A DNA stretch of 55,086 bases from Prevotella aurantiaca JCM 15754 (GCF_000614025.1 NZ_BAKF01000018.1:1-55086), one strand, 5' to 3'; shown: positions 9,367 to 18,918, counted from the stretch's first letter. Program-made: numbers and translations. The notes: a model not told the origin generated them from the letters alone.

Positions 9367-9867
9367 ATGGAAATGAGATATGTAAATGATACTGTGCGTC
9401 GTCAAGACCGACTCTTAGACGAGGCGAGAGCACTGGAATTGCTGGAGAAAGGGGAGTACGGAGTGCTCTCAATGGTATCTGATGAAGGCGGTTATGGTAT
9501 TCCTGTGAACTTTGTTTGGGACGGAAAGCAGAGCGTTTACATACATTGTGCGCCTGCAGGACGTAAGTTAGAGGCGATAGAAAAGAATAACAAGGTGTCG
9601 CTTTGCATCATTGGTAATGTGAATTTACTGCCTGGAAAGTTCACGACAGAGTACGAAAGTGCTATCTTTTTCGGTACTGCGCACATCCATCTTACCGATG
9701 AAGAGAAGATGGAAGCATTGCATTTGCTTATCAATAAGATGTCTGCCGACTTTAAAGACATAGGTGCTAAGTATGCAGAAAAGAGCTTTCACAGAGTGGA
9801 AATCATTCGCATCGACTTTACAGAGTTTAGCGGAAAGCAGAAGAAAGTGCCTCATTCTGCAAAATAA
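9367..9867 (+). CDS. Pyridoxamine 5'-phosphate oxidase-fold protein, NimA-like
   Basis: This 166-residue split-barrel flavoprotein belongs to the pyridoxamine-phosphate-oxidase-like superfamily and is close to the Nim type. Recognisable segments are GEYGVLSMVSDEGGYGIPVNFVW, then YIHCAPAGRKLEAI with a conserved His, and a C-terminal ADFKDIGAKYAEKSFHRVEIIRID. Some family members reduce or are linked to 5-nitroimidazole resistance, but many chromosomal homologues have no known resistance role, so none is claimed here. The ATG at 9367 is chosen because a complete promoter ends at 9350; the longer frame would start inside it. Confidence 0.85.
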   Translation: MEMRYVNDTVRRQDRLLDEARALELLEKGEYGVLSMVSDEGGYGIPVNFVWDGKQSVYIHCAPAGRKLEAIEKNNKVSLCIIGNVNLLPGKFTTEYESAIFFGTAHIHLTDEEKMEALHLLINKMSADFKDIGAKYAEKSFHRVEIIRIDFTEFSGKQKKVPHSAK

Positions 9868-10012
9868 ATATTATGAGCGGGCGATTGTAAATATATACAG
9901 TGGACCGAGAAATCTATTGTAATTTAAAAGACATTGTCATGTTCTGATGATGCAAAAAGATTGATATTATAAAAAAAATAAATACTAATTTGAAAACAAA
10001 ACGAACGACTTT

Positions 10013-12159
10013 ATGAAGGACAGATTAAAGAAAACCTTCCTTGTTGCAGGGTTTGCGTGCGTTGCACTTGTGGCAACAGCTGCCACAGCACAACAGGTTA
10101 AGAAAGGAAAATCTATGTATTCGAATCCATTGATGCAGAAAAGCGCATTGCCATTTGGTGCGCCTGACTTTAGTAAAATAAAGGATGCTCATTATCTTCC
10201 AGCCATTAAAGCTGGAATAGCAGAGCAACGTGCTGAGATAAAAGCGATTGTAGAGAACAAGCAAAAGCCTACATTCCAAAACACTATCTTGGCTTACGAG
10301 AAGACTGGACGGCTGTTGGACAGAGTGAAAGGCATCTTCTTTGCTGTTACAGAGGCTAATAAAACAGCAACAATCGAAGAAACTGAGAAGGCTGTAGTGC
10401 CTCTATTGACTGAGTTTGAAAACGAAATTAGTTTCAATCAGAAGTTCTTTGAGCGTGTGAAATACGTGTACGACCACGAAAGAAACAGCTTGAAAGGTGA
10501 AGATAAAGTACTGCTTGAAGAGATTTACAAGAACTTTGTGCGTTCGGGTGCATTGTTATCGAAAGATAAGATGGCTCGTATGAAGGAAATAAATAGCCGT
10601 CTCGCACAATTGCAACAAGACTTTGGTAATATGCTTCCAAAGGCTTCTGCGGCATCAACTGTATGGGTAAATGACGTGAAAGAACTTGCAGGACTTAGCG
10701 AAAATGCTATCGCACAATGCAAGAAAGATGCTGAAAGCCGTGGAGGAAAGGCTCCTTATTGCATCGTTATCACCAATACAACCCAGCAACCTATTCTCGC
10801 AAGTCTCGAAAATCGTCAACTTCGCGAGCGTGTTTACAATGCTTCAATTCACCGTACCGATGGTACAGGAGAGTTTAATGCCTTCCCTTTAATTGTGGAA
10901 ATTGCTAAATTGCGTGCTGAAAAGGCTGAATTGATGGGTTATAAGAACTATGCGTCTTACGCTTTGTCTAATGTAATGGCCAAGAATACCGACAATGCGT
11001 ATGCTTTCCTTAACCAACTTATCAAAGAATATCAGCCAAAAGCTGTTGCAGAAACTAATGCTATCGAAGAATATGCACGTAAAACACAGGGTGCTGACTT
11101 TAAGTTGCACCTTACGACCGCTTCTATTATTCTGCAAAAATGAAGAAAGAGCAATACAGTTTCTCTGATGATGAAGTGAAACCTTACTTCAATATCGACT
11201 CTGTTCTTATTAATGGAATCTTCTATGCAGCTAATAAAGTATATGGTTTGAGCTTCAAAGAGCGCAAAGACCTGCCTACTTATCACCCTGATATGAAGGT
11301 TTTCGACGTGATAGACAATAATGGTAAGCAGCTTGCACTATTCTATTGCGACTACTTCCGCCGTCCTTCTAAACGCGGTGGAGCTTGGATGAGCGCATTT
11401 GCAAAACAAAGTCGTTTGAGACAACAAATCCCTATTATATATAATGTATGCAATTATGCGAAGGCACCAGAGGGTCAGCCAACGTTGTTGACTTGGGATG
11501 AGGTTTCAACAATGTTTCATGAGTTTGGTCATGCACTCCATGGCATGTTGTCAAACTGTAACTATAACACGTTGAGTGGTACTGCTGTTGCACGTGATTT
11601 CGTGGAAATGCCATCGCAATTTAACGAAAGTTTTGCAAGCATACCAGAGGTTTTCAACCATTTTGCAAAGCATTATAAGACCAATCAACCTATGCCTGCC
11701 GACTTGTGCGATAAGATGTTGAACTCTATTAACTTCCAAGCTGCTTACGCAATGGGCGAGAACTTGGGTGCAACATGCGTAGATATGGCTTGGCATATGC
11801 TCGATTCTAAGAATATTCCTACTGCTGAAGAGGCTAAGAACTTCGAGACTAAAGCATTGAAAGAGGTAGGTTTGTTAGACAACCAGATACCTCCACGCTA
11901 TTCAACTTCATACTTCAATCACGTTTGGGGTGGCGGTTATGCAGCTGGATACTACAGTTATTTGTGGTCTGAAGTGCTTGCTGTGAACATCGCTGATTAC
12001 TTCGAAAAGAACGGAGCACTTACTCGTAAAGTTGGTAACGACTTCCGTAACAAGGTGCTAAGCCGTGGCAATACGAAGGACTTAATGGAGATTTTCTCAG
12101 ACTTTACTGGCCTTAAGGCACCAGACGCGTCTGGATTGCTGAAGGCAAGAGGATTGTAA
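10013..12159 (+). CDS. dcp: M3 family peptidyl-dipeptidase (Dcp-like), frameshifted as given
   Basis: This zinc oligopeptidase removes dipeptides from peptide C-termini. The first part, 10013-11143, begins with a likely signal peptide (VAGFACVALVATAATA) and carries the helical N-terminal M3 region. It runs out of frame at YARKTQGADFKLHLTT. The remainder is in another frame from about 11110. It continues PYDRFYYSAKMKKEQYSFSDDEVKPYF and contains the zinc site FHEFGHALHGM plus the C-terminal FNHVWGGGYAAGYYSYLWSEV. Adding one C to the CC at about 11109 restores the reading frame, giving roughly 715 residues, a normal length for Dcp. I read this as a homopolymer sequencing error. The export signal suggests a periplasmic enzyme. 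Confidence 0.92.
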
Positions 12160-12191
12160 AAATCCTATAATATTATTCTTTTTCATCTCTA

Positions 12192-12226
12192 CCCGCATTG
12201 CAGCTGAATGCAATGGCGGCTTTTTT
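12192..12226 (+). terminator. dcp: Terminator of dcp
   Basis: CCGCATTGC pairs with GCAATGGCGG (one bulge), and six T follow at 12221-12226. It lies 33 bases past the stop codon. Confidence 0.8.
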
Positions 12227-13076
12227 ATAGATTCACATCTTAATGTCTATTATTTCAAAATGCATTTGAAGCGACAAATTTCTTACTCTTTAAAAGTCTA
12301 AAAACAGTAGATTGAAAAAGTGTAATCTATTCCTTCTATAGTTGAAAAAATAGATTACGTTTTATGAATAAAAATGTTTTCAAGCTAAAAAAATATACTA
12401 TTGCAACGGAATGTCTATTCTTTCACCATGCAATAGTGCCTGTTTTGCAACGCAATACCCATTGTTTTATCGTGCAAAATAGGCTCTTTTACAATGCAAA
12501 ACAATGGGTATTATATTACATTGATAATCAGGTGAATAGGTAGGATTAGGCATTTTATTGAATCTTTGCAAGATTATGCACTTCTATTCGTCTGTAAAAG
12601 GCATTTGAATGTAAGGTCTCTACAAACTTACTTTTACCCTTATCAACTATTGTTTTTGTGGATTATCAACAATTCATCGGTGATACTTACCCTTTTATTC
12701 ATACATTAAAAAAGTTGAATACAAACAATTTATTCTTGCAAAGTAGTATTTGCACCAATCATAAAGAATAAAGTTTGCAGTAATAAAATCACTTCGCTTG
12801 ATTTTAAAATAATAGAATCGGTAAATTAGAAAAGTAGATATAAACTTGTCATTACAAGTAGCATGTTGCTCAATGATATTATTCGTAAAGCACCTTTCCC
12901 GTATTATCGTTTTAGTTTTCCCAGATTTTTGTTTCTGTATTCACGAATTATTGTTTCTATTTCCTTTCATTAAATAAAAACCTCTATGCTGTTTTAGCAG
13001 AGTAGAGCATTCGTTTAAACATCTTGAAAAAGAACCCTATCAATTTAAAAACATAGATTTAACACCAAAAGAAAAG
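12227..13076. other. Long intergenic region, no gene seen apart from a repeat array
   Basis: About 850 bases lie between convergent units. The region contains an inverted repeat (GTAATCTATT at 12322-12331, AATAGATTAC at 12349-12358) and repeat array 2. The rest, about 12550-13075, is AT-rich and shows no convincing reading frame, promoter or RNA gene. Confidence 0.6.
12421..12545 (+). repeat. 22-bp-period intergenic repeat array 2 with tail
   Basis: Units start at 12421, 12443, 12465 and 12487, each exactly 22 bases. The last ends in the spacer CAATGGG. The conserved tail follows from 12509 (TATTATATTACATTGATAAT...). The direction of unit-to-tail is plus. It lies between the convergent dcp and ribosomal-protein units. 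Confidence 0.9.
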
Positions 13077-13102
13077 GGGATTGCAAATAAAATGCAATCC
13101 CT
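13072..13102 (-). terminator. Terminator of the rpmB-rpmG-DUF4295 operon
   Basis: On the minus strand, GGGATTGCA and TGCAATCCC form a 9-bp stem followed by CTTTTCTTTT. It lies about 25 bases past the stop of the last gene. Confidence 0.8.
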
Positions 13103-13125
13103 CTATACTTTTAAAATGTAATTGC

Positions 13126-13284
13126 TTAGTTCTTAAAGAAGTCCTTAACAGCTTCATTAGGAACCATCTTTTCATCGAAGATGTAAGCTCCAGTCTTAGG
13201 ACTCTTTACCATCTTGATTACCTTTGTATATGCGCGACCATCCGTTGATCCTTCATGGAGGGTAGCGACCGCTTTCTTTGCCAT
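13126..13284 (-). CDS. DUF4295 small basic protein
   Basis: This 52-residue protein reads MAKKAVATLHEGSTDGRAYT at its N-terminus and ends AVKDFFKN. It matches the DUF4295 family, which in Bacteroidetes follows rpmB and rpmG and is thought to be ribosome-associated. The gene is 38 bases downstream of rpmG with its own ATG at 13284, and a terminator follows directly. The basic N-terminus (MAKKA), like that of L33, fits an RNA-binding role; this is inference. In many Bacteroidetes ftsY follows next, but it is absent here. Confidence 0.9.
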   Translation of the reverse strand: MAKKAVATLHEGSTDGRAYTKVIKMVKSPKTGAYIFDEKMVPNEAVKDFFKN

Positions 13285-13322
13285 AGTCTAATATGCTTTA
13301 ACTATTTGTTATAAACGTGTGC

Positions 13323-13511
13323 TTACTTAATCTCCTTGTGAAGAGTCATCTTCTTAAGAATCGGATTGTACTTCTTAAGCTCTAAGCGTTCAGCAGTATT
13401 CTTACGATTCTTGGTAGTGATATAACGGCTTGTACCAGGCAGACCGCTACTCTTCATCTCAGTGCATTCAAGTATAACCTGAACTCTGTTACCTTTAGCT
13501 TTCTTTGCCAT
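13323..13511 (-). CDS. rpmG: Large ribosomal subunit protein bL33
   Basis: This 62-residue basic protein begins [20 protein letters not shown] and includes the L33 signature [21 protein letters not shown]. The zinc-binding cysteine pairs are absent apart from one Cys, so this is a zinc-independent form. It lies four bases after rpmB in the usual Bacteroidetes order. Confidence 0.97.
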   Translation of the reverse strand: MAKKAKGNRVQVILECTEMKSSGLPGTSRYITTKNRKNTAERLELKKYNPILKKMTLHKEIK

Positions 13512-13515
13512 GATA

Positions 13516-13779
13516 TTAGTCTCCTATAACTTTAATATCCTTCCAGTCTACATAACCTTTGGATACGGCTTGCTTCAACGCACGATCTAAGCCTAATTTG
13601 TTAATTGTACGAAGACCAGCAGCACTAATCTTCAATGAAATCCAGCAGCTTTCTTCTACATAGTAGAATTTCTTGCTGAAGAGGTTTACGTCAAAACTGC
13701 GCTTTGTGCGATGCTTTGAGTGAGACACATTGCAACCAATTTGTGCCTTCTTTCCTGTGATTTGACAAATCTTAGACAT
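13516..13779 (-). CDS. rpmB: Large ribosomal subunit protein bL28
   Basis: The 87-residue protein begins [20 protein letters not shown] and carries the L28 core [18 protein letters not shown] followed by [20 protein letters not shown]. It is the first gene of the rpmB-rpmG-DUF4295 operon. A -33/-7 promoter lies about 53 bases upstream. Confidence 0.97.
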   Translation of the reverse strand: MSKICQITGKKAQIGCNVSHSKHRTKRSFDVNLFSKKFYYVEESCWISLKISAAGLRTINKLGLDRALKQAVSKGYVDWKDIKVIGD

Positions 13780-13831
13780 TTCTATCTGTAGTTTTGTAAT
13801 TCGTTAATTGATACCTATTCCAAACAGGTTG

Positions 13832-13861
13832 CAAAATTACAAAAATATTCTTAACTAACAA
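13832..13861 (-). promoter_or_regulatory. Promoter of the rpmB operon
   Basis: The minus strand reads TTG, then 19 bases, then TAATTTTG (13832-13839), a good match to the Bacteroidetes promoter pattern. Confidence 0.65.
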
Positions 13862-14277
13862 AGAAAACTGAAAGATAATCAAAGGAATTAAGTTTTTTTT
13901 CGAGTTTTTGCTGAAATCATCGTACATTATACTTAAAATGGCAAACTGTGAGAAGTTTTTAAATAACATGAAAAAAACTATTTTACCAACATTAAAATAT
14001 CATCTTAATAAAGTAAAAAAACAGTTTAATATTATTTGAGAATTGTTTAACTGAAATAAGCAATACTTTTTGTTATCGTTACAAAAGTATTACGCTTGTA
14101 AGAAACAAATATCACTGAGGTTTATTTATTTTTAGATAATGATGGATAAATAGGGGAATGTGTTCATAAAAGTAGAAGTTTATTTTCTGAAGAGTTAGAG
14201 ATTATTTTAATTAAAGCAATTGTTTTTCAATTAATTAGATTAGCACAGAACAAGCAATTATTCTAAAATGAAAGCAT
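13862..14277. other. AT-rich intergenic region with no feature recognised
   Basis: This stretch of about 415 bases lies between the rpmB promoter and the terminator of a candidate RNA gene. It is very AT-rich with runs of T and A. I see no credible coding region, repeat or promoter in it. Confidence 0.5.
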
Positions 14278-14302
14278 AAAAAAGCACGACCGACGTCGTG
14301 CT
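14276..14302 (-). terminator. Terminator of the candidate RNA
   Basis: An 8-bp perfect stem (AGCACGAC at 14283-14290, GTCGTGCT at 14295-14302) is followed on the minus strand by six T. Confidence 0.75.
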
Positions 14303-14529
14303 AAAGCCTTTATAAAAATCAAAATCTTTTTTGGTTGAGCTTGATTAAGGTTGTCACCTCACGGTGTCAAACCTAAATCTTGCGTCAAACATGTTATCCT
14401 AATCCAACAAACCTTATACCTTAATTAACCTATTGATACCTAAATACTTTTCTTTACTTAAACAACTAATCTTTTATAACCTAAACAATCTATTCTATTT
14501 ATTATAACCTAAACAATTTTCTTCTTTTG
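14278..14529 (-). ncRNA. Candidate structured non-coding RNA, about 250 nt
   Basis: The minus strand has a promoter (TTTG, 20 bases, TAACTTTG at 14535-14542). A strong intrinsic terminator lies about 250 bases downstream (AGCACGAC, loop, GTCGTGCT, then six T). Between them are two direct copies of ATTGTTTAGGTTATAA 28 bases apart, plus several degenerate TTAGGTAT copies. There is also a small hairpin CACC-GTGA-GGTG near 14355-14366. The only ATG opens a 12-codon frame (MFDARFRFDTVR, about 14357-14395) that could be a leader peptide. No gene follows before the terminator. I cannot assign it to a known RNA family. Confidence 0.45.
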
Positions 14530-14534
14530 TACTG

Positions 14535-14566
14535 CAAAGTTATAGACCATTTATGAAACCTCCAAA
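14535..14566 (-). promoter_or_regulatory. Promoter of the candidate RNA
   Basis: The minus strand carries TTTG, a 20-base spacer and TAACTTTG (14535-14542). It is placed downstream of ispE and reads away from it. Confidence 0.6.
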
Positions 14567-14685
14567 ATATCTGATTATAATTTTTATAATAATTTCAATT
14601 AAATGATATACATCAAGTGTTTTGGTGTATTTTAGTCAATTTTCAGTCCTAAAACCATTCAAATTGCATTACACAAAAGATTTGT

Positions 14686-15519
14686 TTACAATTGACAAAT
14701 ATAAGTAAACATTTCCTTAAAGACTTCAGGCAGCAGGGTAGGGCGTGTTTGGAAGATGCCGAAAAAGGCACTTCCACTACCAGACATCTGCGCATACATA
14801 GCCCCCATGTCGTACAGTTGTTGTTTTATACTGCGTATTTCTGGATATACATTAAATATAGATAGCTCGAAATCGTTGTTAAGGTGTTTGCGCCATTCAT
14901 CGTTAATAGGTTGCGCTACGATGTCTTTACATATTATAATAGGTGATTGTGGTTTTACGAAAGAGAAAGCTTGAGCCGTAGAAATAGCTACTGGTGGCTT
15001 AACGATTAGCAGATATAAGCCTTTAAGATGGGCGCATTGATCGCTCATTGGCGTAAGAACGTCGCCTATTCCAGTAGCAAACGATGGTTCAGCTGTTACG
15101 AAGAAGGCACAATCGGCACCCAAACGGGCTGCATAACGTTGTAGAGTAGGAGCGTCTAGGTTCAAATTACAAAGTTCGTTGAGTACTCTAAGCGTGTAAG
15201 TAGCGTCCGACGAGCCACCTCCCAGACCCGCTTGAGAAGGAATATTCTTCTCTAAACCGAAGTCAACGTGCGGCAAACAATAGTCAGAAGCGAGCAATTT
15301 GTACACCTTCACGATTAGATTATCGTCTAAATTCCCCTCAATGGCATTGCCACTGAGCGAAAGCGAGCACGTACAATCGGCTCCTTCGCCAACAACCGCT
15401 TCGAGTTTATCGGTCAGCGGTACAGGATAGAATACCGTTTCAAGGTCGTGATAGCCGTCATTACGCTTGCGTACCACATTCAAACCTAAGTTTATCTTAC
15501 AATTTGGAAATACTATCAT
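14686..15519 (-). CDS. ispE: 4-diphosphocytidyl-2-C-methyl-D-erythritol kinase
   Basis: This GHMP-family kinase phosphorylates CDP-methylerythritol in the non-mevalonate isoprenoid pathway. The 277 residues show the N-terminal substrate region FPNCKINLGLNVVRKRNDGYHDLETVFYP in segments. The ATP-binding loop is QAGLGGGSSDATYTL, and the third GHMP motif is MSGSGSAFFGIF. It is divergent from dnaB with back-to-back -7 boxes (CAAAGATA at 15585-15592 for ispE). The start at ATG 15519 gives the canonical N-terminus. Confidence 0.96.
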   Translation of the reverse strand: MIVFPNCKINLGLNVVRKRNDGYHDLETVFYPVPLTDKLEAVVGEGADCTCSLSLSGNAIEGNLDDNLIVKVYKLLASDYCLPHVDFGLEKNIPSQAGLGGGSSDATYTLRVLNELCNLNLDAPTLQRYAARLGADCAFFVTAEPSFATGIGDVLTPMSDQCAHLKGLYLLIVKPPVAISTAQAFSFVKPQSPIIICKDIVAQPINDEWRKHLNNDFELSIFNVYPEIRSIKQQLYDMGAMYAQMSGSGSAFFGIFQTRPTLLPEVFKEMFTYICQL

Positions 15520-15584
15520 TTTTCTTTCGTTTTTGTTTTGTAGCGGAAGGCAAATTGTTTAATGCTTTCAGTTAAAAGCTTTTG

Positions 15585-15592
15585 CAAAGATA
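15585..15592 (-). promoter_or_regulatory. -7 promoter box for ispE
   Basis: The minus strand reads TATCTTTG, 66 bases before the ispE start. The dnaB promoter lies 45 bases away on the other strand. Confidence 0.6.
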
Positions 15593-15614
15593 GAAAATCA
15601 TTATGGATAACTTG

Positions 15615-15644
15615 CGATAGTTTCCAAATTTTTGATTACTTTTG
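15615..15644 (+). promoter_or_regulatory. Promoter of dnaB
   Basis: TACTTTTG at 15637-15644 matches the -7 consensus. TTG lies about 21 bases upstream. The start codon at 15653 would leave an almost leaderless transcript. Confidence 0.6.
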
Positions 15645-15652
15645 TAGCTGTT

Positions 15653-17171
15653 ATGCCAGAAAAGAATAGTAATAACGCAAAAAGTACACGTAGACGCTCT
15701 GCCGCGCCTATTGATACATCGTTTGGGCACTTGCAACCCCAGGCATTAGATATTGAAAAGGTAGTTCTCGGTGCATTGATGATAGACAGCGATGCCTTTA
15801 CTGTTGTGTCAGAGATGATCCGTCCGGATACGTTTTATGACCCACGACACCAGAAAATATATGGTGCCATACAGTCATTGAACCTCCACGAGAAGCCAGT
15901 AGACATTATGACGGTGGCCGAGGAGCTGAAACGCAGTGGCGAATTAGAAGAAGTGGGCGGACCAGTACATCGTTGAGCTTAGTTCGCACGTTGCATCGTC
16001 GGCTCATATTGAATATCATGGGCGCATATTAGCTCAGAAATACCTTGCACGCCAGCTTATTCAGTTTGCCTCTATGGTAGAAACTGCAGCCTTTGACGAG
16101 ACTGTTGATGTGGACGAACTCATGCAACGAGCTGAAGGAAGCCTATTTGAACTCTCTCAAAAGAACATGGCGCAAGAGTATACGCAGATAGATCCCATCG
16201 TAAAACAAGCACACGAGATGTTGCTAAAGGCTGCAAACAATAAGGATAGTGGCGGCTTAACGGGTATCTCAACGGGCTTTACGCAATTAGATAAGATAAC
16301 TGCGGGCTGGCAACCGTCCGATCTTGTCATTATAGCGGGGCGTCCTGCCATGGGTAAAACCTCGTTTGCGCTGAGCCTTGCAAAGAATATTGCTATTGAT
16401 AGTCGTGTGCCTGTTGCTTTCTTCTCGCTTGAAATGAACAACGTTCAGCTCGTAAACCGCTTGCTGTCTAACGTTTGTTCCATCTCAGGAAGTAAGATAT
16501 TGAGCGGTCAGTTAGACCCTGCCGATTGGGAACGCTTCGATAATAACCTCCGCAAAATGGATGGAGCGCCCATCTATGTAGACGATACGCCCGGCTTGTC
16601 GGTCTTTGAATTGCGTACAAAAGCACGCCGTTTAGTGCGCGAACATGGTATAAAGGTGCTCATGGTGGACTACCTTCAGCTGATGAATGCGAACGGAATG
16701 CGTTTCAGTAGCCGTCAGGAAGAAGTCTCAACCATAAGTCGTTCGCTCAAAGGATTAGCTAAAGAGCTGAACATTCCTGTGCTGGCACTATCCCAGCTCA
16801 ACCGTACCGTAGAGCAACGCGATGGTATAGAAGGTAAAAGACCGCAATTAAGCGACTTGCGTGAATCGGGTGCCATCGAGCAAGATGCCGACTTGGTGCT
16901 CTTCGTACATCGTCCCGAATATTATCGAATCTTTCAAGACGAGAAGGGAAACGACCTCCATGGCAAGGCGCAAATCATTATTGCCAAGCACCGTAAAGGC
17001 GCAACCGACGATGTTTTGCTATCGTTCCGTGGCGAATACACACGCTTTGCCAATCCCGACGAGGACAGTTTTATGCCTGCAGGCTTACCAAACGATTTCG
17101 GTGGCGAAATTATTGGCAGCAAAATGAACGACGACCCGCTGCCACCGCCTGACGACAGACCGCCGTTTTAA
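15653..17171 (+). CDS. dnaB: Replicative DNA helicase, frameshifted as given
   Basis: This hexameric helicase unwinds DNA at the fork. The N-terminal primase-interacting domain (LQPQALDIEKVVLGALM) reads in the first frame to ELEEVGGPV. The next segment, YIVELSSHVASSAHIEYHG, lies in a different frame from about 15969. The RecA-like motor domain follows: Walker A GRPAMGKTSFALSLA, Walker B VLMVDYLQLM, DLRESGAIEQDADLV. No intein is present. The break needs one base removed or two added near GGACCAGTAC (15958-15970). Because dnaB is essential, an error in the sequence is the simplest explanation. ATG 15653 is preferred over the TTG at 15632 because the promoter -7 box overlaps the longer form. Confidence 0.95.
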
Positions 17172-17232
17172 CCTCGTTGCAAAGATGCAACTTCTATATT
17201 TATAATGGTATAATAAATAAAATACAAAACAA

Positions 17233-17934
17233 ATGATATATTTAGTTCAGCCTTACATAGATATTGCCCTGAAACTTATCACAGGTATGATAGGCATATT
17301 GGTATTTCTGCGCATAACAGGAAAGGCGCAGTTGGCACAGATTACACCGCTCGACACCGTGAGTGCTTTCGTGATAGGTGCTTTGGTCGGTGGTGTTTTG
17401 TACAATCCAGATATGTCTATGTGGCATATTCTTTTTGCTTTGGCAGTGTGGACGGCATTCAATATGCTTGTTCGTTTTGCTATGCGGTCGGCTCGTTTGC
17501 GCCATTTCATTAAGGGAGAGAGCGTTCTTCTCGTAAAAGATGGTGTTATAAACTTCAAGAACTTTAAGCGTAACAGTCTTGAGATGGAACAGTTCCGTCT
17601 GTTGTTAAGACAGAAAGGAATCTTCTCTATGTTCGATGTCGAAGACGTACTTTTTGAAGCCAACGGTGCAGTAACCGTACTTTCTCCAGGAAATAGGTCG
17701 GCTTCTTTCTTGCTTGTGAACAATGGCGAGATAGTTGAAAGCACATTAAAACAGTGCGACCGTACTTCGGAGTGGGTGCTTCGCAATATCAAGCGCAATG
17801 GCTTTAATGCTCCTTCAGAATTGTTCTGTATGGAATGGACACCGAATAAAGGTTTCTATTTCGTTACTTATGCAGGCAATGTGAAACGTGGCGAAGAAGA
17901 AGTAGCAGTCGATGATACAGGCGATGTAGTATAA
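17233..17934 (+). CDS. DUF421/YetF-like membrane protein
   Basis: The 233-residue protein has about three transmembrane segments in its first 90 residues, followed by a cytoplasmic DUF421 domain (ESVLLVKDGVINFKNFKRNS, LLLRQKGIFSMFDVEDVLFE). This is the YetF/YrbG-type DUF421 architecture. Such proteins are poorly understood; some are linked to spore or stress functions in other phyla. It starts 61 bases after dnaB and may share its transcript. A clear terminator follows. Confidence 0.88.
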   Translation: MIYLVQPYIDIALKLITGMIGILVFLRITGKAQLAQITPLDTVSAFVIGALVGGVLYNPDMSMWHILFALAVWTAFNMLVRFAMRSARLRHFIKGESVLLVKDGVINFKNFKRNSLEMEQFRLLLRQKGIFSMFDVEDVLFEANGAVTVLSPGNRSASFLLVNNGEIVESTLKQCDRTSEWVLRNIKRNGFNAPSELFCMEWTPNKGFYFVTYAGNVKRGEEEVAVDDTGDVV

Positions 17935-17966
17935 AATATTTTTCTTTTAAAACAGAAGATTTATTG

Positions 17967-18015
17967 AAAATCCACGTTGTGATAGGGTATTATCATAACG
18001 TGGATTTTTGTTTTT
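17967..18015 (+). terminator. Terminator downstream of the DUF421 gene
   Basis: AAAATCCACGTT (17967-17978) pairs with AACGTGGATTTT (17997-18008). T-rich sequence follows (TTGTTTTTG). Confidence 0.85.
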
Positions 18016-18115
18016 GCCTTGACTTATGAAATATTTAGATGATATAAAAGCCATAAATGTTATTTATCATAATCATCATTAGTTTATAAAAGTGTAGCTT
18101 TTAATCCATAGGAAA

Positions 18116-18274
18116 CGTGTAAATATTTTTCACAAGGGTGTTTATTGCGTAACTGTTTGTTTATCAACGCCTTGAAAAACCTATTGTTTTACATTCCAAA
18201 AGCGGCTCTTTTGCACGGTAAAAGCGTATGTTTTGCGTTGCAAAAGAGCCGCTTTCGCAACGTCAAAGCGCAGT
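18116..18274 (-). repeat. 22-bp-period intergenic repeat array 3 with tail (reverse)
   Basis: Four 22-base units start at 18187, 18209, 18231 and 18253. The tail precedes them on the plus strand, so the element is in minus orientation. Read on the minus strand it gives CAATAGG, then GGCGTTGATAA, GTTACGCAATAA and finally GAAAAATATTTACAC. It occupies most of the gap between the convergent DUF421 and corrinoid adenosyltransferase genes. Confidence 0.88.
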
Positions 18275-18381
18275 TATCACTTTTTAAGGGAATTATTTTG
18301 ACAAAACGAACGATTGCTTGCTACACTCAGCCGATAATTTTCTGTACGGAAACTAACGATTGTTCGGTTTGCCTTGCGTGT

Positions 18382-18918
18382 TTATCTGTCGATGCCATCG
18401 CGCGACAAAAGTCCTTTGTTGGCATAGTAATGCTTTACTTCTTGCATATCTGTTACAAGGTCTGCATAGTCGATAAGCTGTTGCGGAGCGTAACGTCCAG
18501 TAAGCACAACTTCGGTATTCGAAGCACGATTGTCCAGCGCTTCTATCAGTTTTTCCAAACTAATAAGTTCCATGTGCAGAGCTATTGTAACCTCATCGAA
18601 CATTACAATGTCCCAATCTCCAGACTTTAAGTACTGCGAACACATGCGTAATCCTTCTTCAGCCTGACGTTTATCCTCTTCATCAGGCACACGAAGCAAC
18701 ATGCAACCTTTGCCAAATTGCTCTACAGATATATTATCAAAGTGTTCAGCAATGTGAGTTTCATTGTACTTTATCGATTTCATAAATTGTCCGATAAATA
18801 CTTTTTTGCCTGCCATGCAAGCTCTTATAGCCAATCCAAAGGCTGCAGTAGTTTTGCCTTTACCATTGCCCGTGTAGACATGAACCTGCCCACGACTTAC
18901 CATTTTTTTTGCGCTCAT
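18382..18918 (-). CDS. cobO: Cob(I)alamin (corrinoid) adenosyltransferase
   Basis: This cytoplasmic enzyme of the CobA/CobO/BtuR family transfers the adenosyl group from ATP to cob(I)alamin to make coenzyme B12. The 178 residues show the P-loop variant GNGKGKTTAAFGLA near residue 18, GQFMKS, the WDIVMFDEVTIAL segment and the LTGRYAP motif. No other cobamide gene lies nearby, so it may serve salvage of imported corrinoids; this is inferred. ATG 18918 gives the expected N-terminus. Confidence 0.95.
   Translation of the reverse strand: MSAKKMVSRGQVHVYTGNGKGKTTAAFGLAIRACMAGKKVFIGQFMKSIKYNETHIAEHFDNISVEQFGKGCMLLRVPDEEDKRQAEEGLRMCSQYLKSGDWDIVMFDEVTIALHMELISLEKLIEALDNRASNTEVVLTGRYAPQQLIDYADLVTDMQEVKHYYANKGLLSRDGIDR

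Noticed and set aside
13772..13969. 65-aa frame on the minus strand upstream of rpmB
   Set aside because: It overlaps the rpmB promoter and start, is very hydrophobic by AT bias alone, and has no ribosomal-protein neighbour role.
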